From Ramazzottius varieornatus (lineage: Eukaryota; Tardigrada; Eutardigrada; Parachela; Ramazzottiidae): a stretch of 64,000 nt of DNA. Below are positions 44,843-56,639 of this stretch, piece by piece. How positions within the stretch are numbered: the first letter of the stretch is position 1; every line of letters starts with the position of its first letter. Both the position numbers and the translations under genes were made by a program. The DNA lies in assembly GCA_001949185.1 (NCBI GenBank), contig BDGG01000004.1:1296278-1360277 (forward strand). Reading direction: 5' to 3'. The notes under the pieces are model-generated. The model saw nothing but the letters and a program-made list of their open reading frames with translations. It had not been told where the DNA came from and ran no database searches.

Positions 44843-46222
44843 TGTAGTGGTTTGGAAGAGAAGGTTGTCCAGAAGGATCAACTAAAAGCTGAAGCAACGA
44901 ATCGAGTACAGAGATTAAGTTGCCATTCCCGTTTACTTTGCACCGTAACTACGCCCTTGCTCCGCCTCTTTCGTGACGTATAACTACATTTTGCTTTCCG
45001 GAGCTCCCCTTATCTTCGAGAAAGAGCGTAGTCGGAGTTACGGTTGGCTAGCATTGGGAACCATGGTGGCTGACCAACTATTCAAAGTTCAAAGTTCAGC
45101 TGCTGCGCTTATGAGTGACGTTGCAACTCATCTTAGCTACAGTGGGACTTTCATCTGGCGGTGGCAACTTAATGTCTGTATTGTCGTCCTATGCCCCATT
45201 CGTGCTTACGCGTCGGCGACAGAAGTCGAAGGCGAGAAGTTTGCAATCAAGTAATGCGGCTGCCAACGGTTCGCAAATTTCTGACGCAGGCATGATGCTA
45301 CAACTTTTCTGCTAAGTTTTGACTCTCTGCACCTTTCCGTAAAACTGTTTGTCCTTCATACTCCGATGCGGCAGAAACGGAATGTCAGGTTATGTCATGT
45401 CGTATGGTGTGGTGTCTTGTCATAGACCACAACCTGTCGAAAGTGGCCGACTGCCTTTGCTCTTTCAAGAGTCATTTCATGCATCTCCTCGTTATCCCCG
45501 TCATCAGCCATTTTTCGATGAGTCAGTAGATACCTCGATAGATTCTATGCAAGCGATCCTGGGTGAGTACAGAAGGGGCTGTATTACAGGAAGATAAAAA
45601 ACGCGCCAAAGTTAAAATCCGCCAGAAAAACATTTTCCGCAGGCTGCTCAGCCTGATTCCCGTAGGTTGCGAAATACGGCACTAAAGAGAAAGTTAAGGC
45701 GGAAAACCGAGCGGAAAAAGCTAAGTAATGGACCGTTCGTACTCTAGAACTTTTGTTGCAGCCGCTGAACTTTCGCCGCTGGAAGTGCGAACGATGACGT
45801 CACCAAAAAACCGTTTTTACTGCTGTCCTCTGTCGCCGACGCGTAAGGACGAATAGGGCATTGGAAGTCGGAAACAGAAGTTAGTTCCGGCGACTTCCGC
45901 CGAGGGGCACGGGCCGAGTTTCGCGTTAATTTTTATCAAGTCTCAAAGCCGCGATTGCGAGAAGTCCGAACCCGTCGAGGTTGTACGAGTGCGGGTAACA
46001 GGAAATGATCAAGCGAAATTTTCAGGTTAAGCATGCTAATTAAGCGGGATAGCAGAAGCGTGTGGTTCGATTCTTCATTTGAACAGCTTTTTCATTTGGG
46101 CAAGTTTTTCACCGTTTCTAACCTACTTTGGTCAAGCTGGGTAGTCAGAAAATTTTCTTTCTCACTTTTCTTACGAGAAATTCCTTAAAATTCCTCGAAA
46201 TTCCTTGTTAAGTGGTTTGCAG
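44843..46222. other. Gap between FARSB and the kelch gene
   Basis: About 1.4 kb between divergent genes. Open stretches on the plus strand near 45130-45315 and 45400-45570 (the latter ending at a GTGAGT donor) might be exons. Their phases do not join cleanly to the next candidate exon, so I call nothing. No repeats are seen. Confidence 0.35.
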
Positions 46223-46602
46223 GAACACTACGAGAAGTCGAAGCTCCAAGGGCCATTTCGTTCACAAGATCCTTGGGATCTGCCTGATGTGTTATGCAAA
46301 CTAAACCAGTTCCACCAGTCAGGTGATGACGATGCTGATGTATTGATTTCCGGGCTGGTACTTTCAAGTTTACGGCGGTACGTATCGTACTCCTTTTCCG
46401 CACTAGGTCTCCAAGCGCAGTTCTTTATCGTCTCCGCTAACAGTTGCACCTGAGTCACGGCTCTGGTGAAGTGTTTGTTTGCAGTCTTTTTTGCACTCAA
46501 CGGTACCATCAGTTTTGCAGATTATGTTCCCACGAAGTTGGATTAGACCGCCTAACCGCAGCCGCCTGCAACATCAGTTTTAGCCGGAACGAAGTCGTAA
46601 AG
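46223..46602 (+). other. Possible additional 5' coding exons of the kelch gene
   Basis: An open exon at 46223-46377 (TTTGCAG acceptor, GTACGT donor, translation starting EHYEKSKLQGPFRSQDPWDL) joins in phase to 46521 after TTTTGCAG. From there the frame stays open through 27 codons into the ATG at 46603. This would add about 79 residues before the presumed start. No first exon or ATG was found, so it may instead be an alternative transcript or chance. Confidence 0.4.
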
Positions 46603-49600
46603 ATGGAACATATGGACAGCGAGAGCGACCTACATCCCGAAGAATCCACTCCCCAGTTTACCTTCGTGGACGACGAAGCCCAGATTGCGTTCGGGCAGCA
46701 GCTCAGTATCCTCCGACGCGTGAGTACCATGTATAATTTACTTAACAACCTTGACTAAATGCCAAGTCAGCAATAACTTGACAAGGAAACCATCTATGCA
46801 AATGACGAAACTTCAGTCACATGACGAATGGCTCTCGATAAATAATCTGTCGATGAAGTGTTGTTGGTTATAGAATCGAGAATTTTGCGATGTGACGTTG
46901 CAAGTTGGCCAACAGGAAATCGCCGGTCACAAATGCGTCTTGGCAGTGGCGAGTCCTCGGCTCTTCAACATATTCAGCAAGGATGTCCAGCCCAGCTACG
47001 AGATCGACAACCTGGGTATCGAGTACGAGTCTGTGGAGGCGCTGGTTGAATATGCCTATACGTCCAGGTACAACTTCACAGCGTTTGAACCTTCGACCTT
47101 GTACCCTACTGCACTGTAGTGTCAATATTATTCTGTGCTCGTAAACGTTGGAAACTCGATATGATGCAGGTTAACGGCCAGAGCAGAGAATGTCAAAACG
47201 CTCTTCAGAGCTGCGGCCAAGTTCCAGATGGATCGCTTAGTCGAAGCATGTGGCTCCTTCCTGATCGCGCACGTGACCGTCCAAAACTGTATCGGTAAGA
47301 CGCGGAAGCGCAAAATTCAGTAGAACCAGGCTTAAACTGGTTTCGTGTTGGTGGATTTTGTGCTGGAAGTTGAGTGATAAATTGTTCAATTGAAGGTGTC
47401 AGGTCCATTATCAACCGGGAGTACACGGCAAAATTAGCCGACAGAATTGACAGCTACATACAGGAACACTTTGCCGAAGTCTTGCTCACTCCCGACTTCA
47501 TCGCCCTGCCACGCATCCAGGTTAGCTCGCTTTGAACGCACTTAAAGCTGTCTACAAATCAAAAACGAACATCGTTTGTCAAAATAGAGATGATAAATAG
47601 TCCAGCGTGACAATAATATTTCAATTAGCAAAGTTGCGAGCTTGATAAGCTAATCAATTTTGACATCTCAAACCGGCTAGTCTTTCTTCGAGTTTGTCTA
47701 CAAAGTTCGTTTTTCGTAGCTAGAGGTAATTCAGAAGTCTGACCAGGAAGCTCTGCAGACTAACGAAGAACAGCTCTGTCAGATGGCTGTGGACTTCTTG
47801 AAGAAGTGCATTGTTGATGGAGAATGGACGCTGGATGTGATGACGGAGAAAGTCCATCTCCTATTCTTGAAGGACGAGGACAACATGCTACACGACTGCG
47901 TGGAACTGGACGAGGCGCAGGACAAGAAGCTCAACCAGGAAACCTGCGTGCAGGTAACTCAGTGATAACCCCGTGTGTTCCCGCTGGGTTGTTCCTAGCA
48001 GCTTCTGCTTTTAAGGACTATAAAGTTCTCAGCAAGAACAAGTCAGCTCTCCAGCACAAACCCGGAAAGCCCTATTCACGCCACAACTCTCTCAGTCGCA
48101 ACCCAATTAGAGCTCGTCAGCTTCTCTTCTCGGGAAATGTGAATGGCCAAGTGTCACAGAACGACTGGGAATACGACATCAAGTGGAGGATCATTTGCGT
48201 GATGCAGACAGCCGGTAATCAATGCGAACTTAATCCAGCGTAGTTTAGTAATGGAAATTGGTAAATTGATCTAATTATTCGAGAGTATTTCGGACTGAAC
48301 TTCAGTAAGGATGAAGTCAGGTATGAGGTCTTTGTAGAGCGCACGCACGTCGCGTTGGCTGTGGCAGACCGGAAGTTGATCGTTCTCAGCGTTGTGCAGA
48401 GGGTGGCCGCCACGAATGGGGCGGCGGGAGACTCGCACCACTCATTAAGCCTCGACGAAGCGGATATCTCTAACATGATTCACATGAGAAAGAAATCCCC
48501 TCTGGCACCCATGATGGACCTCCGAGCTGGCTTCGGAGCTGCGTGCTTTGACAATAAGATCGTCGTGGCAGGTAAGGCTGTCACCAACGATGTGCGAACC
48601 ATAGGCACTACCTTCCGGTTCGCCTGGGGCGTGAGAAAATCGACATCCGGTTGCCGGTGAGCGTGAGGTGAATAGTGCCTTTTTTTCTTCCAGGTGGTTA
48701 CAATCGCGGGGAATGCCTAAGAGCTGTAGAAATCTTTGAATCGTTGGCTAATAAGTGGACGCCTGCGGAACCTATGTTGACTCCTCGAGCACGTTTCGAC
48801 ATTGCCGTCCTGAATGACTTCGTTTTTGCTGTGTGTGGGTAAGTTGACCTGACAGCTCAGCTGTCTTGGATGACATGCGTTGAAATCTCACCTAGAAATT
48901 TCAACAGTCACTATTTCTTATTCATGAATCGGAGATCTTCTGGATGAAAACTTGCTCTACTGGACACCTTTGTTTTCCAGTTCTGATGGCACAAAAGACC
49001 TACAGACGGCTGAATGCTATAGTCTAGAAAAAGGTTCTTGGGAAACCATCGCGCCTCTTACTTCGCCCCGCTCCAGTGCCGGTACGGGAACGTCCTGAGG
49101 TGAAGTTCCTTGTCACGGAGCTAATTTTCCCATTTTGTAGGTGTCTGTTCCCTCGAAGAACGTGTGATCTGCATAGGAGGTTGGAGCGGCCAAACCGTCA
49201 TGAAAAACGTCGACGCTTACGACCCTTCGACCGACCAATGGCTAGCTTACAATGGTCTTCAGACAAGTAGGTCCTCGTCATACAGCGACCCGGTACAAAA
49301 CTAATTTAAGCCGTTACTCATATCTCAGGTCGGTCGCAAGCCGGAGTGGACGTTCTCGACGGCAGAATATACGTGGTCGGAGGAACGGATCAATGGGATC
49401 GGCTAAACACAGTAGAAGCGTATGACCCACGAACCGACGCATGGACCTTCGTCGCTCCACTGCAGACTGCTCGACGAGGAGCTGCAGTCGCCAGATACAA
49501 TGGTTTGTAAAGCTCAGGTGTCTTTTGGGTTTTGGCAAGTAAAGTGGTAGTTAAATTCACGTTTGTGTGCAGGAAAGCTTTACGTGATCGGCGGAAGTGA

Positions 49601-49829
49601 TGGCAGCCAGTCCTTGACCTCCGTCGAAGTATACGAGCCACGCGTTAACAGATGGGTTCCTGGTCCCAGTCTCGGGGTGAACAGAGCGAACCTCGAAGCC
49701 GTCCAACTGAAAGACTACCTTTTCGTTTTAGGAGGGTTTTCGGGAAAAGTATTTTTAAGCTCCATGGAAGTCTTACAAGACAATGAATGGACAGAATTTT
49801 TAGACTGTGACACACTCAGGAAGATGTAG
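46603..49829 (+). CDS. IVNS1ABP: BTB-BACK-kelch protein, IVNS1ABP (NS1-binding protein)-like
   Basis: Kelch-family protein; human IVNS1ABP works in actin stability and RNA processing. About twelve exons. The BTB domain starts NREFCDVTLQVGQQEIAGHK and includes VASPRLFNIFSKDV and ALVEYAYTSR. The BACK domain includes FQMDRLVEACGSFLIAHV and DRIDSYIQEHFAEVL. A linker with SRHNSLSRNP corresponds to the Ser-rich linker of IVNS1ABP. Six kelch repeats follow, the first VAGGYNRGECLRAVEIFES, near-identical in layout to human AGGYNREECLRTVECY, then CIGGWSG, VVGGTDQWDRLNTVEAYDP, VIGGSDGSQSLTSVEVYEP and VLGGFSG. The stop is at 49829. The ATG at 46603 matches the human domain spacing, but an in-frame upstream exon may extend it. 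Confidence 0.9.
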
Positions 49830-49860
49830 TATTTGTGCGGTGTGCTTTTATCGGTATTAT

Positions 49861-50166
49861 TCACTTTCCCTCCGCGAGCTGGAGAGTTCCTGTTTGATTC
49901 TTGAAAATCCGCGTGTTTCCATACTCCGCAACCTGAGCGCCAGTTTTCGGCTGCAGAGTTTTACTATTCCTTTTGCCCAGGTTTTGTTCCACTTGTGATT
50001 TTCCTCTCTTGCTACCTTTTTCCTCCTGCATGCGAGCCACCGCTGGTTGATCCACGTTTTTCATTAATTCTGTTTTAAGAAAGAGTGCAACAAAGTTTTG
50101 AACTAGAGTATCTTTTTGTCCATCCACCGTAATCACGAAACGGAATCGGAATAAAGATTTATCCAT
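49861..50166 (-). CDS. Small hypothetical basic protein
   Basis: An uninterrupted 101-codon frame from ATG to TGA. It begins MDKSLFRFRFVITVDGQKDT, continues with a short hydrophobic segment (VQNFVALFLKTELM) and then a Lys/Gln-rich polar half (EEKGSKRGKSQVEQN). I do not recognise the family. It starts only 38 bp after the EXOSC2 stop on the same strand and ends 31 bp from the kelch gene stop on the other strand, leaving almost no room for its own promoter. It could be a second cistron, a gene with a promoter inside EXOSC2, or a chance ORF in the EXOSC2 3' UTR. Confidence 0.4.
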   Translation of the reverse strand: MDKSLFRFRFVITVDGQKDTLVQNFVALFLKTELMKNVDQPAVARMQEEKGSKRGKSQVEQNLGKRNSKTLQPKTGAQVAEYGNTRIFKNQTGTLQLAEGK

Positions 50167-50204
50167 TGTGAATGCATGGATGATCGGTAAAAAATTCTGC
50201 CAAA

Positions 50205-51480
50205 TTATGCGGTTGGGTTTTGCTCACGAAGGTCCTGCCTTACAGACTCAAACACTTCTTTGGCAACAGAAGGAATTAACAATTCTTTAGGCTCATATCG
50301 TCTAGAAGCGTCATACAGTATTCGAATAGACTCTCGGTGTATCGGTACTTGCTCTCTATTCAGAATTTCTACGCAGTTCTTTATTCTCGCCATACACTTC
50401 CTCACTTCGAGTGAAGCTATGGAAGAGCCAGCAGGCTTCTGCGGTAGGGTCGTATGCTCTTTCGATTTGTCTTTCGCCCCGAACTTCTTTGCGTCTTCTT
50501 CGGTAATACACAGCGTGATTTCCTCCTCTTCCGGGTAGTCTTCTTGCTGAACACGTCGTTGCTGTTCTCCGGCGTCCAGTCCGAGAGGAACATTCATCTG
50601 CTTCTGTGTCGGAGCTATCCATACAGCGCCATTCACTCCGATGATCAACTGTACACCGAAGGTCTCGTAGGACACAAAGTGCCCCTTCCCGCGCTTCGTT
50701 AGTCGAGGTTGAACGTGGAGAAGCATCCCCTGGACTAATCGACCGTAGCGAAGGCTTCGAGTGTGGAGCAAGAGTTGACTGTCCGCGCCCTGCTTCTGGA
50801 CTTCTGCGCTGACCAGATCACCTTCTTGCAGGTAACGTCGCATGAAGCCGATGTCTGCCTCTGTCTTGCGCCGAAGTTCTCCGCCGGGTAAATTTATTGC
50901 GCCGAGATTGAGTACCGCGTGTCTCTGGGCTCCAACATCCACCTGAAAGAAGACAATGTGATAGAATAGCACCATTTCCCCCAAGACTTCGCCCGGCACA
51001 GACCGAGAAAATCGGCCACCCTACGACTCGCGTACAACAAGCGACGCTTGGGAGTGACCGATTTACACGATATACTCCGCGCTACATTTTAACTATGACT
51101 GCAGTTCGCTTTTCGGTACCTACCGTCCAGGACTTTCTTCCGACTTGTATAATTCGGCCGACGACGATGTCTCCAATCTCACCACTGTATCGAGATTTTA
51201 GTGGATCGACGACGACGACACGAGTGAATATCTGACGGAGACCGGCGACTGAGGCAATGATTTCACTGTGGTTTCCGGGCAGAACCGAGTAGTACGATCC
51301 ATGCCCATCCATCCATTGTCCTTCTGTGTTGTCCAGGATGATGTCTCCGGGGATGTATATCTGATCGTTGCGCACCGTGTTGGGTTTCGAGATGTGTACC
51401 TCTCGCATCTCCACATCGTCGTTTTGAGATCCATCCGCTGCAGATCGCTGAACCATCACCTCTCCGCTAACCGCAGCCAT
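50205..51480 (-). CDS. EXOSC2: Exosome complex component RRP4
   Basis: Cap subunit of the RNA exosome, binding substrate RNA through S1 and KH domains in nucleus and cytoplasm. Two exons: 51480-51124 and 50942-50205, giving 364 residues against 293 in human. The N-terminal domain reads YIPGDIILD and HGSYYS. The S1 domain has LKSRYSGEIGDIVVGRI (human LKTRYIGEVGDIVVGRI). The link is LNLGAINLPGGELRRKTEAD, then YLQEGDLVSAEVQ and LLLHTRSLRYGRLVQG, nearly the human sequence. The KH region has VQLIIGVNGAVWI. The extra length is an acidic insert (EDYPEEEEITLCITEED) and a longer C-terminus. It is head-to-head with AGPAT, 335 bp apart. Confidence 0.93.
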
Positions 51481-51815
51481 GCTTCCAGGCTACTCCGAAT
51501 GATGTCAGGCGCTCCCGCAAGAAAAACAATAGTAGTTTCAGGTGACGAGTGACGACTCTCCTTGGCATGTGCGTCAGGATCTCAGAAATCAGGGAAAGAA
51601 ATTCACTTTAACAACTGATAAGTATGGATGACCAAATAATCAAATGCGAGCGAATCAAGCGACCTCGATGACGTCGAAACATCTCGCAGTATTCGAAATT
51701 TCGAATGTTTTTCTAATTTTCTTCCTCGGAACTCGGAAGTTCGACCTTTCGCTACCGAACCTCAGAAGCTGAGAACAGAATAATTCGTTTGTTTGCAGGT
51801 GGGGTTAAAGACACG
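51481..51815. promoter_or_regulatory. Head-to-head promoter region of EXOSC2 and AGPAT
   Basis: Divergent starts 335 bp apart. A TTTGCAG acceptor at 51798 suggests a 5' UTR intron in the AGPAT gene. Promoter function is inferred from position. Confidence 0.45.
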
Positions 51816-53041
51816 ATGGCAGAACTGAGCACGATCTTACTTTCTCGCAGGATCAAGGCTTTCCCCCTGTTCCCGTTAATCCTTCTGCTGACGTTCCTGG
51901 TTTCCGGTACGTTGATGTCGGGACTGTTGTTTCTGTTATGGATTGTCATATGGCCTCTGTCCCATTTCTACTATCGCCAGCTGAGTTACTACCTGATATA
52001 TCCGGTGTGGGCGCAGCTCGTCTTCCTCGCGGACTGGTGGGCACCGTCGGAAGTCAAGATGTTTACCGACGCGGAGACTGAGCGCTTAATTGGAAAAGAG
52101 CATGCCGTCGTCGTCATGAACCACGGAAGCTCGGACCTGGACTGGCTTATCGGATGGCTTGTGTGCGAAAGAAGTTCTCTCCTTGCTGCTACAAAGGTTG
52201 TCATAGTCCTGAATACGCTTCGGAAATTTTCTGACGGTTTTGTTTCATTCTGCAGGTTTTCGCGAAGCGTTCGCTGTCTCACGTACCGATCATCGGGTGG
52301 ATTTGGCGGATGGCGGAAATCATCTTCCTGGATCGAAACTGGCAGACCGATCGTACGTGTATATCCACGCAGATTCAGAAGATTTCGCAATACAAGAATC
52401 CTGTGTGGATTCTACTCTTTCCGGAAGGAACCCGCTTTACACGAGCCAAGCACGAACAGTCTCTCGCATTCGCGAAGAAAGCAGGACTTCCGCAGATGAA
52501 GCATTTGCTGACTCCGCGGACCAAAGGCTTCGTGCAGATGATCGAAGCAATAAACGAAAGCGGAAGTACAATCCGGGCGATTTATGACACGACGATCGCT
52601 TTCGAAAAGACTGACCACGACCCAACTCTAATGAATCTGATTGCGGGCAAACCGGTGAAGGCTCAGCTAAAAGTAACTCGAATTCCTATCGGAGATGTTC
52701 CCTTGGAAGAAGAAGCTTGTGTGAACTGGATGCACGATACCTTCAAGAGAAAAGATGAAGTATTAACTGATTTTAGCCGTGAGGGAAGTTTCGCCGGAAG
52801 AAGTTTTAGCCTTCCTCGTCGGTATTACACGCTGATTAATGAGATTTTCTGGGCTAGCCTTGTGGTTGCACTTTTCTGTTATTTATGCCTCAAGCTGACT
52901 GCTAGTAGTTACTTTTGGGTTCTTCCAGCACTGATTGGTTGTGGGAGCATGGCCTTACGGTATCTGGCCGATGTTACTGTGAGGTCCAAGAGTTCCTCGT
53001 ATGGAGAAACCTCTCGAAGGTCTGCTCCACCCTCTTCCTAG
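51816..53041 (+). CDS. 1-acylglycerol-3-phosphate acyltransferase (AGPAT3/4/5-like)
   Basis: Membrane acyltransferase making phosphatidic acid from lysophosphatidic acid, probably in the ER. Two exons (51816-52196, 52256-53041) give 388 residues, the length of the AGPAT3-5 group. An N-terminal hydrophobic segment (PLFPLILLLTFLVSG, then LLFLLWIVIWPL) precedes the catalytic part. Motif I reads NHGSSDLDW, with one residue more than the canonical H-x4-D spacing. Motif II is GWIWRMAEIIFLDRNW, motif III FPEGTRFT and motif IV the PIGDVP region. Two C-terminal transmembrane helices follow (ASLVVALFCYLCLKL, FWVLPALIGCGSMAL), as in AGPAT3/4, then a Ser-rich tail. The two motif I Asp residues make the active-site assignment interesting. 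Confidence 0.9.
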
Positions 53042-54029
53042 TTTTACTTGGTTTCCTGCCATTTCAAACTTGAGCCTTGAGTTTGACAGCTAATGACGAA
53101 CTGTCGACAGTGTTCCAATGAATTGCGACCAGTGAATTGCGTCGAAAATATAAATCCCAGTCTTTCGGATTATGAAAATCGTTCTTATTCATTCGATTGG
53201 TCACACCGTCGGCATAACTGTTTCGGTCAGCTGTTCCAAACTTTGAATCGCTCGCGACTCGCGAGTCACTCTGTTATGAGTGTTATCGTGACGATTTTTT
53301 CGAAGTTGGGATGTGAATCTGTGTGTGCTCTCCATCCGTGAAGTAAATGTTCTCACGGTGCCAAAGATAACCAACACCGGAAGCGACGCGTCGCGCGTGT
53401 GCTGGTGTACGAAGCTTGCACCTCGGGGACTAATACGTAAGCACTTGTTCACTACACGCACGACGAGATATTACGGGCTAGTAAAAATTACGGACGAGGC
53501 CCTTACGCTACGGCTGCACGGGCAAGTGATTCTTGCTTCAAGTAAAAACCACATCGAAGGCTGCACTGCTGTACGTGCGTGCTGGATATTGGGGAGCTAA
53601 AGCTTGTCATATTAATGTTATAGAAATTAGATCTTCATTATTATACCTTCAACAGTTCAAACTATTCCAAGGCTTCTCCGGCCTCCGGGAGAAAGTCGAC
53701 AGCAGCATAGAAGCGTTAGAGTAAAACAACTGATCAGCTGATGGCCACTGTCCATGACAATTTTCTACGGTTGAATTTTACTACGCAACGTCATTTGTGC
53801 GATTTCTGTTCGACTTCCATACAAATTGTAAATTTGCCGTCTTTTCCGCCTGGCCCGTAATATCTCGTCGTGCGTGTACTTCTTTGGCAGCATGTTTTCT
53901 TTATCCAGTTTGTTGTTTACCTACACCAGTTTTCAGACTAGCGGAGTGCCTCTGAGAAATCCATATTTTGGAAAAGATACAGTATCTGACCCGGGCGTAA
54001 ATCGGCGACCACATATCGGCTCATTACAG
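53042..54029. other. Gap between AGPAT and isochorismatase-domain gene
   Basis: About 990 bp containing the AGPAT 3' UTR, a TA-flanked miniature element (listed separately) and the promoter of the next gene. Open frames inside the element lack family matches. Confidence 0.4.
53455..53876. mobile_element. Miniature inverted-repeat element (MITE), TA-flanked
   Basis: Terminal inverted repeats of about 28 bp: the left begins CACGCACGACGAGATATTAC and the right ends GTAATATCTCGTCGTGCGTG. I see one internal difference (GGGCTAG against GGGCCAG). TA dinucleotides flank both ends, as expected for Tc1/mariner-type insertions. The 422 bp interior encodes no transposase, so it must be non-autonomous. 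The ends differ from those of the pogo element at 34,720. Confidence 0.85.
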
Positions 54030-55078
54030 ATGGCTAAACGGCATATCAGCAGACTTGTCGCGAATCGGACTGCATTCTTTTGCTGTGGTACGATGTTGCA
54101 GCAACTATGTGGGACAAACTATACAGATTGGAACATGCGTTTTCATCTCTTTCAGATATGCAGGAGGCTTTCCGTGCGAATATAAAGTATTTCTCCGAGA
54201 TAACAGAAATTGCGAGGCGTATGGTACTGTAAATCTTGCGACAACAACACTTGTAGCGAATTGGTTTGAGTCGCGCATATGGATTTACTATGATGATTGC
54301 CTGTTGCAGATCGAGGGTGGTAAAATCCTGGATATTCCCCTTGTGGTGACCGAACAGGTTGGCTGGAGTTTCTATATTTTGTTGCGCATAATATACGACA
54401 TCGTCCTTCGTTTTCACAACATGTTCCATGGTTTTTGCTGTGTTAGTACCCCAAGGGACTCAAGCACACTGTAAAGGAACTGAACATCAGTCATGCCGCC
54501 GGAACATTTCCAAAAACGCTATTCAGTATGGTAATCCCGGAGGTCGAGAACATCTTGACAGAGAAAAAACTGAACACCGTGGTCCTCTTCGGCATCGAGG
54601 TGAGGTCTCTGGGACCTAGGGGCTCCCCGACTGGTTCCGTCCTATGGGAGCTTTCCCACTTTGGTGCTTTTTAGGCTCATGTTTGTGTTCTTCACACCGC
54701 ACTGGATTTGCGTGAGAGAGATTATGAGGTCCACATTGTGGCCGATGGGTGTTCCTCAAGGGTAACAACTTTCTCGTAGGTTCTGACAACTGTTCCACTC
54801 GAAGGCGTTTCCTTTGTAGGCTTTGAGCGACAGAGTACTGGCATATGAGGTACACAAGTTTCACAGTACGCTAGATTTTCTGAACTTACTGCTAATCGAT
54901 ACTTCAGCTACCGGCTATCTCGTTTCAGCGTCTGAAACAAGCCGGATGTATCATGACCTCTTGTGAGACCGTTCTGATGGAACTTCTTGGATCGAAAGAC
55001 CACGCCAAGTTCAAGGAAGTGCAAAAGGTTGTCATGGACCGAGCGCCCAGCACCGGTCTGGATCGGACAGAAAGCTGA
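54030..55078 (+). CDS. Isochorismatase domain-containing protein (ISOC1/2-like)
   Basis: Cysteine-hydrolase-fold protein; the animal substrate is not known. Six phase-checked exons: 54030-54087, 54156-54223, 54310-54357, 54447-54599, 54675-54761 and 54908-55078, giving 194 residues, the normal ISOC2 size. The start MAKRHISRLVANRTAFFCCD leads to DMQEAFRANIKYF (human DMQERFRPAIKYF, with the catalytic Asp). Then ILDIPLVVTEQYPKGLKHTV and FGIE, then AHVCVLHTALDL with the nucleophile-position Cys, VHIVADGCSSR and SCETVLMELL. The gene is convergent with DHRS7B, 130 bp between stops. Whether the enzyme is active cannot be told from sequence. Confidence 0.92.
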
Positions 55079-55207
55079 CAGAGTTTCGGGTTTTACGTTT
55101 CTGTTTATTCCGGTGGTGCTCGAGTCTCCCGACCACCTTTTACAAAAATATATAGGGTCATAGTTGTGGTAGAAAAACATTTGCATTTTACACTTGCTTT
55201 AAACATT

Positions 55208-56639
55208 TCACCTCTTGTCAGTTTTATTTTTCGCGGCTCGTTTGCTCATTAGTTTGAAATAGAACGACGGACGAAGAGTTCGAAGGTATATCGCAAACTG
55301 GGTTTTAATATCACATATCAAAAGCTCTTCCTCGCGAGTTTCAACAGCTCGAATGATTCGATCTGCTACTTCCATGGGATCCATCCCCCGTGCCGTAGTT
55401 TCGTCCATTTCTTCGAAGAACAAAGGCGATTACGCAGTGGATTCCAAAACACATCAGGCAGTCATATTTATATGAGTTGTAAAGTACTTACTTCCATATA
55501 TCTTGCCTTGCCCAGTAAGTGCATTCAAAGAAAGGTTCGTCCTGATGTAGCCAGGACTAACTACTAGAACACTTATATTCTGTTCGTGGACCTCTGCTCG
55601 TAAGGCATCGAAATATGCCTGTATGGCATGTTTGGACGCTGCATCTATAATGAGAGCAAGTTTTTGTTAGAAGAGTATTACTGTTATGACGAAATTTCAC
55701 GCGAAATTCTGACTACGTTCGTACATGAGGAGCGTTCCGGAATGGCTATCCTGCCCTGAACACTGCTTACCACAGCAATCGTTCCACCGCCTTGCTTGAT
55801 CATGGCTGGAAGTATTTCTGCAGAAAAGGAACATATCATGATTAGTGCAAGTTGGACGTCATCGCGGAAACATCGAGGTTCTCGCAACATAGGAGGAACA
55901 GCGAAGACCCTATCAACTCAGCAACAGCGCCACCGACAGCGAGGACAACCCACATACCTTTGGTTAGAGCAACAGGTGCGAGGTAATTTATCTTCATGAC
56001 TTCAAAGTCGACAGAGAAACTGTTGTCCATGACAGAGCCTCGGGAACTCACACCGGCGTTATGGATGATTACGTCGACATGACCAAACGCATTCAAAATT
56101 TCCTTCGCTTTGCTCTCCAAGACAGCAAGATCAGCCAAGTCGAGCTCCACCAGGACCGGAGCATGAATTTGTGGGTAAATCTAAAATACACTGCAGTCCA
56201 TTTCTTACAAACCCAACAAGGAAGTACAGTATAGTGCATGGTAAAGGTTCGTGAGTATCCTCGCACAGAGGACTTTCTCGCGAACAGTACTCTCACCTCA
56301 GACAGATCAAAGGATAATCGACGAAGCGCGTCCATATTCCTGCCTGTTAGCACTAAACGTGCTCCTTGAGCCGCCAGTGTTCTCGACAGCGCTGTAAAAG
56401 TCGCTCACGGTCTTGTGGATAAAAGATAATTACATGGTACTGTAACTAAAGTTATACTTCGTACCTAATCCGAGACCGCCAGTGGCTCCAGTTACGCAGA
56501 CCACCTTGTCGCTTAACTGCAGTTTTAATCGTCGACGACTTCGCGTAGCTTTGTATACTCCCCACAACACAACAGAGCTTCCCACTATCCCGACAAAAAT
56601 GGACCTCCAGCTCCACGATAGGGGATCGAGGGATTCCAT
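55208..56639 (-). CDS. DHRS7B: Dehydrogenase/reductase SDR family member 7B-like
   Basis: Short-chain dehydrogenase/reductase anchored by one N-terminal helix; vertebrate DHRS7B acts in ether-lipid synthesis (acyl-DHAP reductase). Six exons from the ATG at 56639 ([17 protein letters not shown]). The transmembrane helix is near [20 protein letters not shown]. The NADP-binding motif is [13 protein letters not shown], split at a phase-1 intron. Then [35 protein letters not shown] and the catalytic YAASKHA, with Lys. [12 protein letters not shown] follows, and the C-terminus [19 protein letters not shown] with [10 protein letters not shown] is typical of the DHRS7B/7C group. The start at 56639 is preferred because the frame upstream has no ATG. 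Catalytic residues are intact. Confidence 0.9.
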
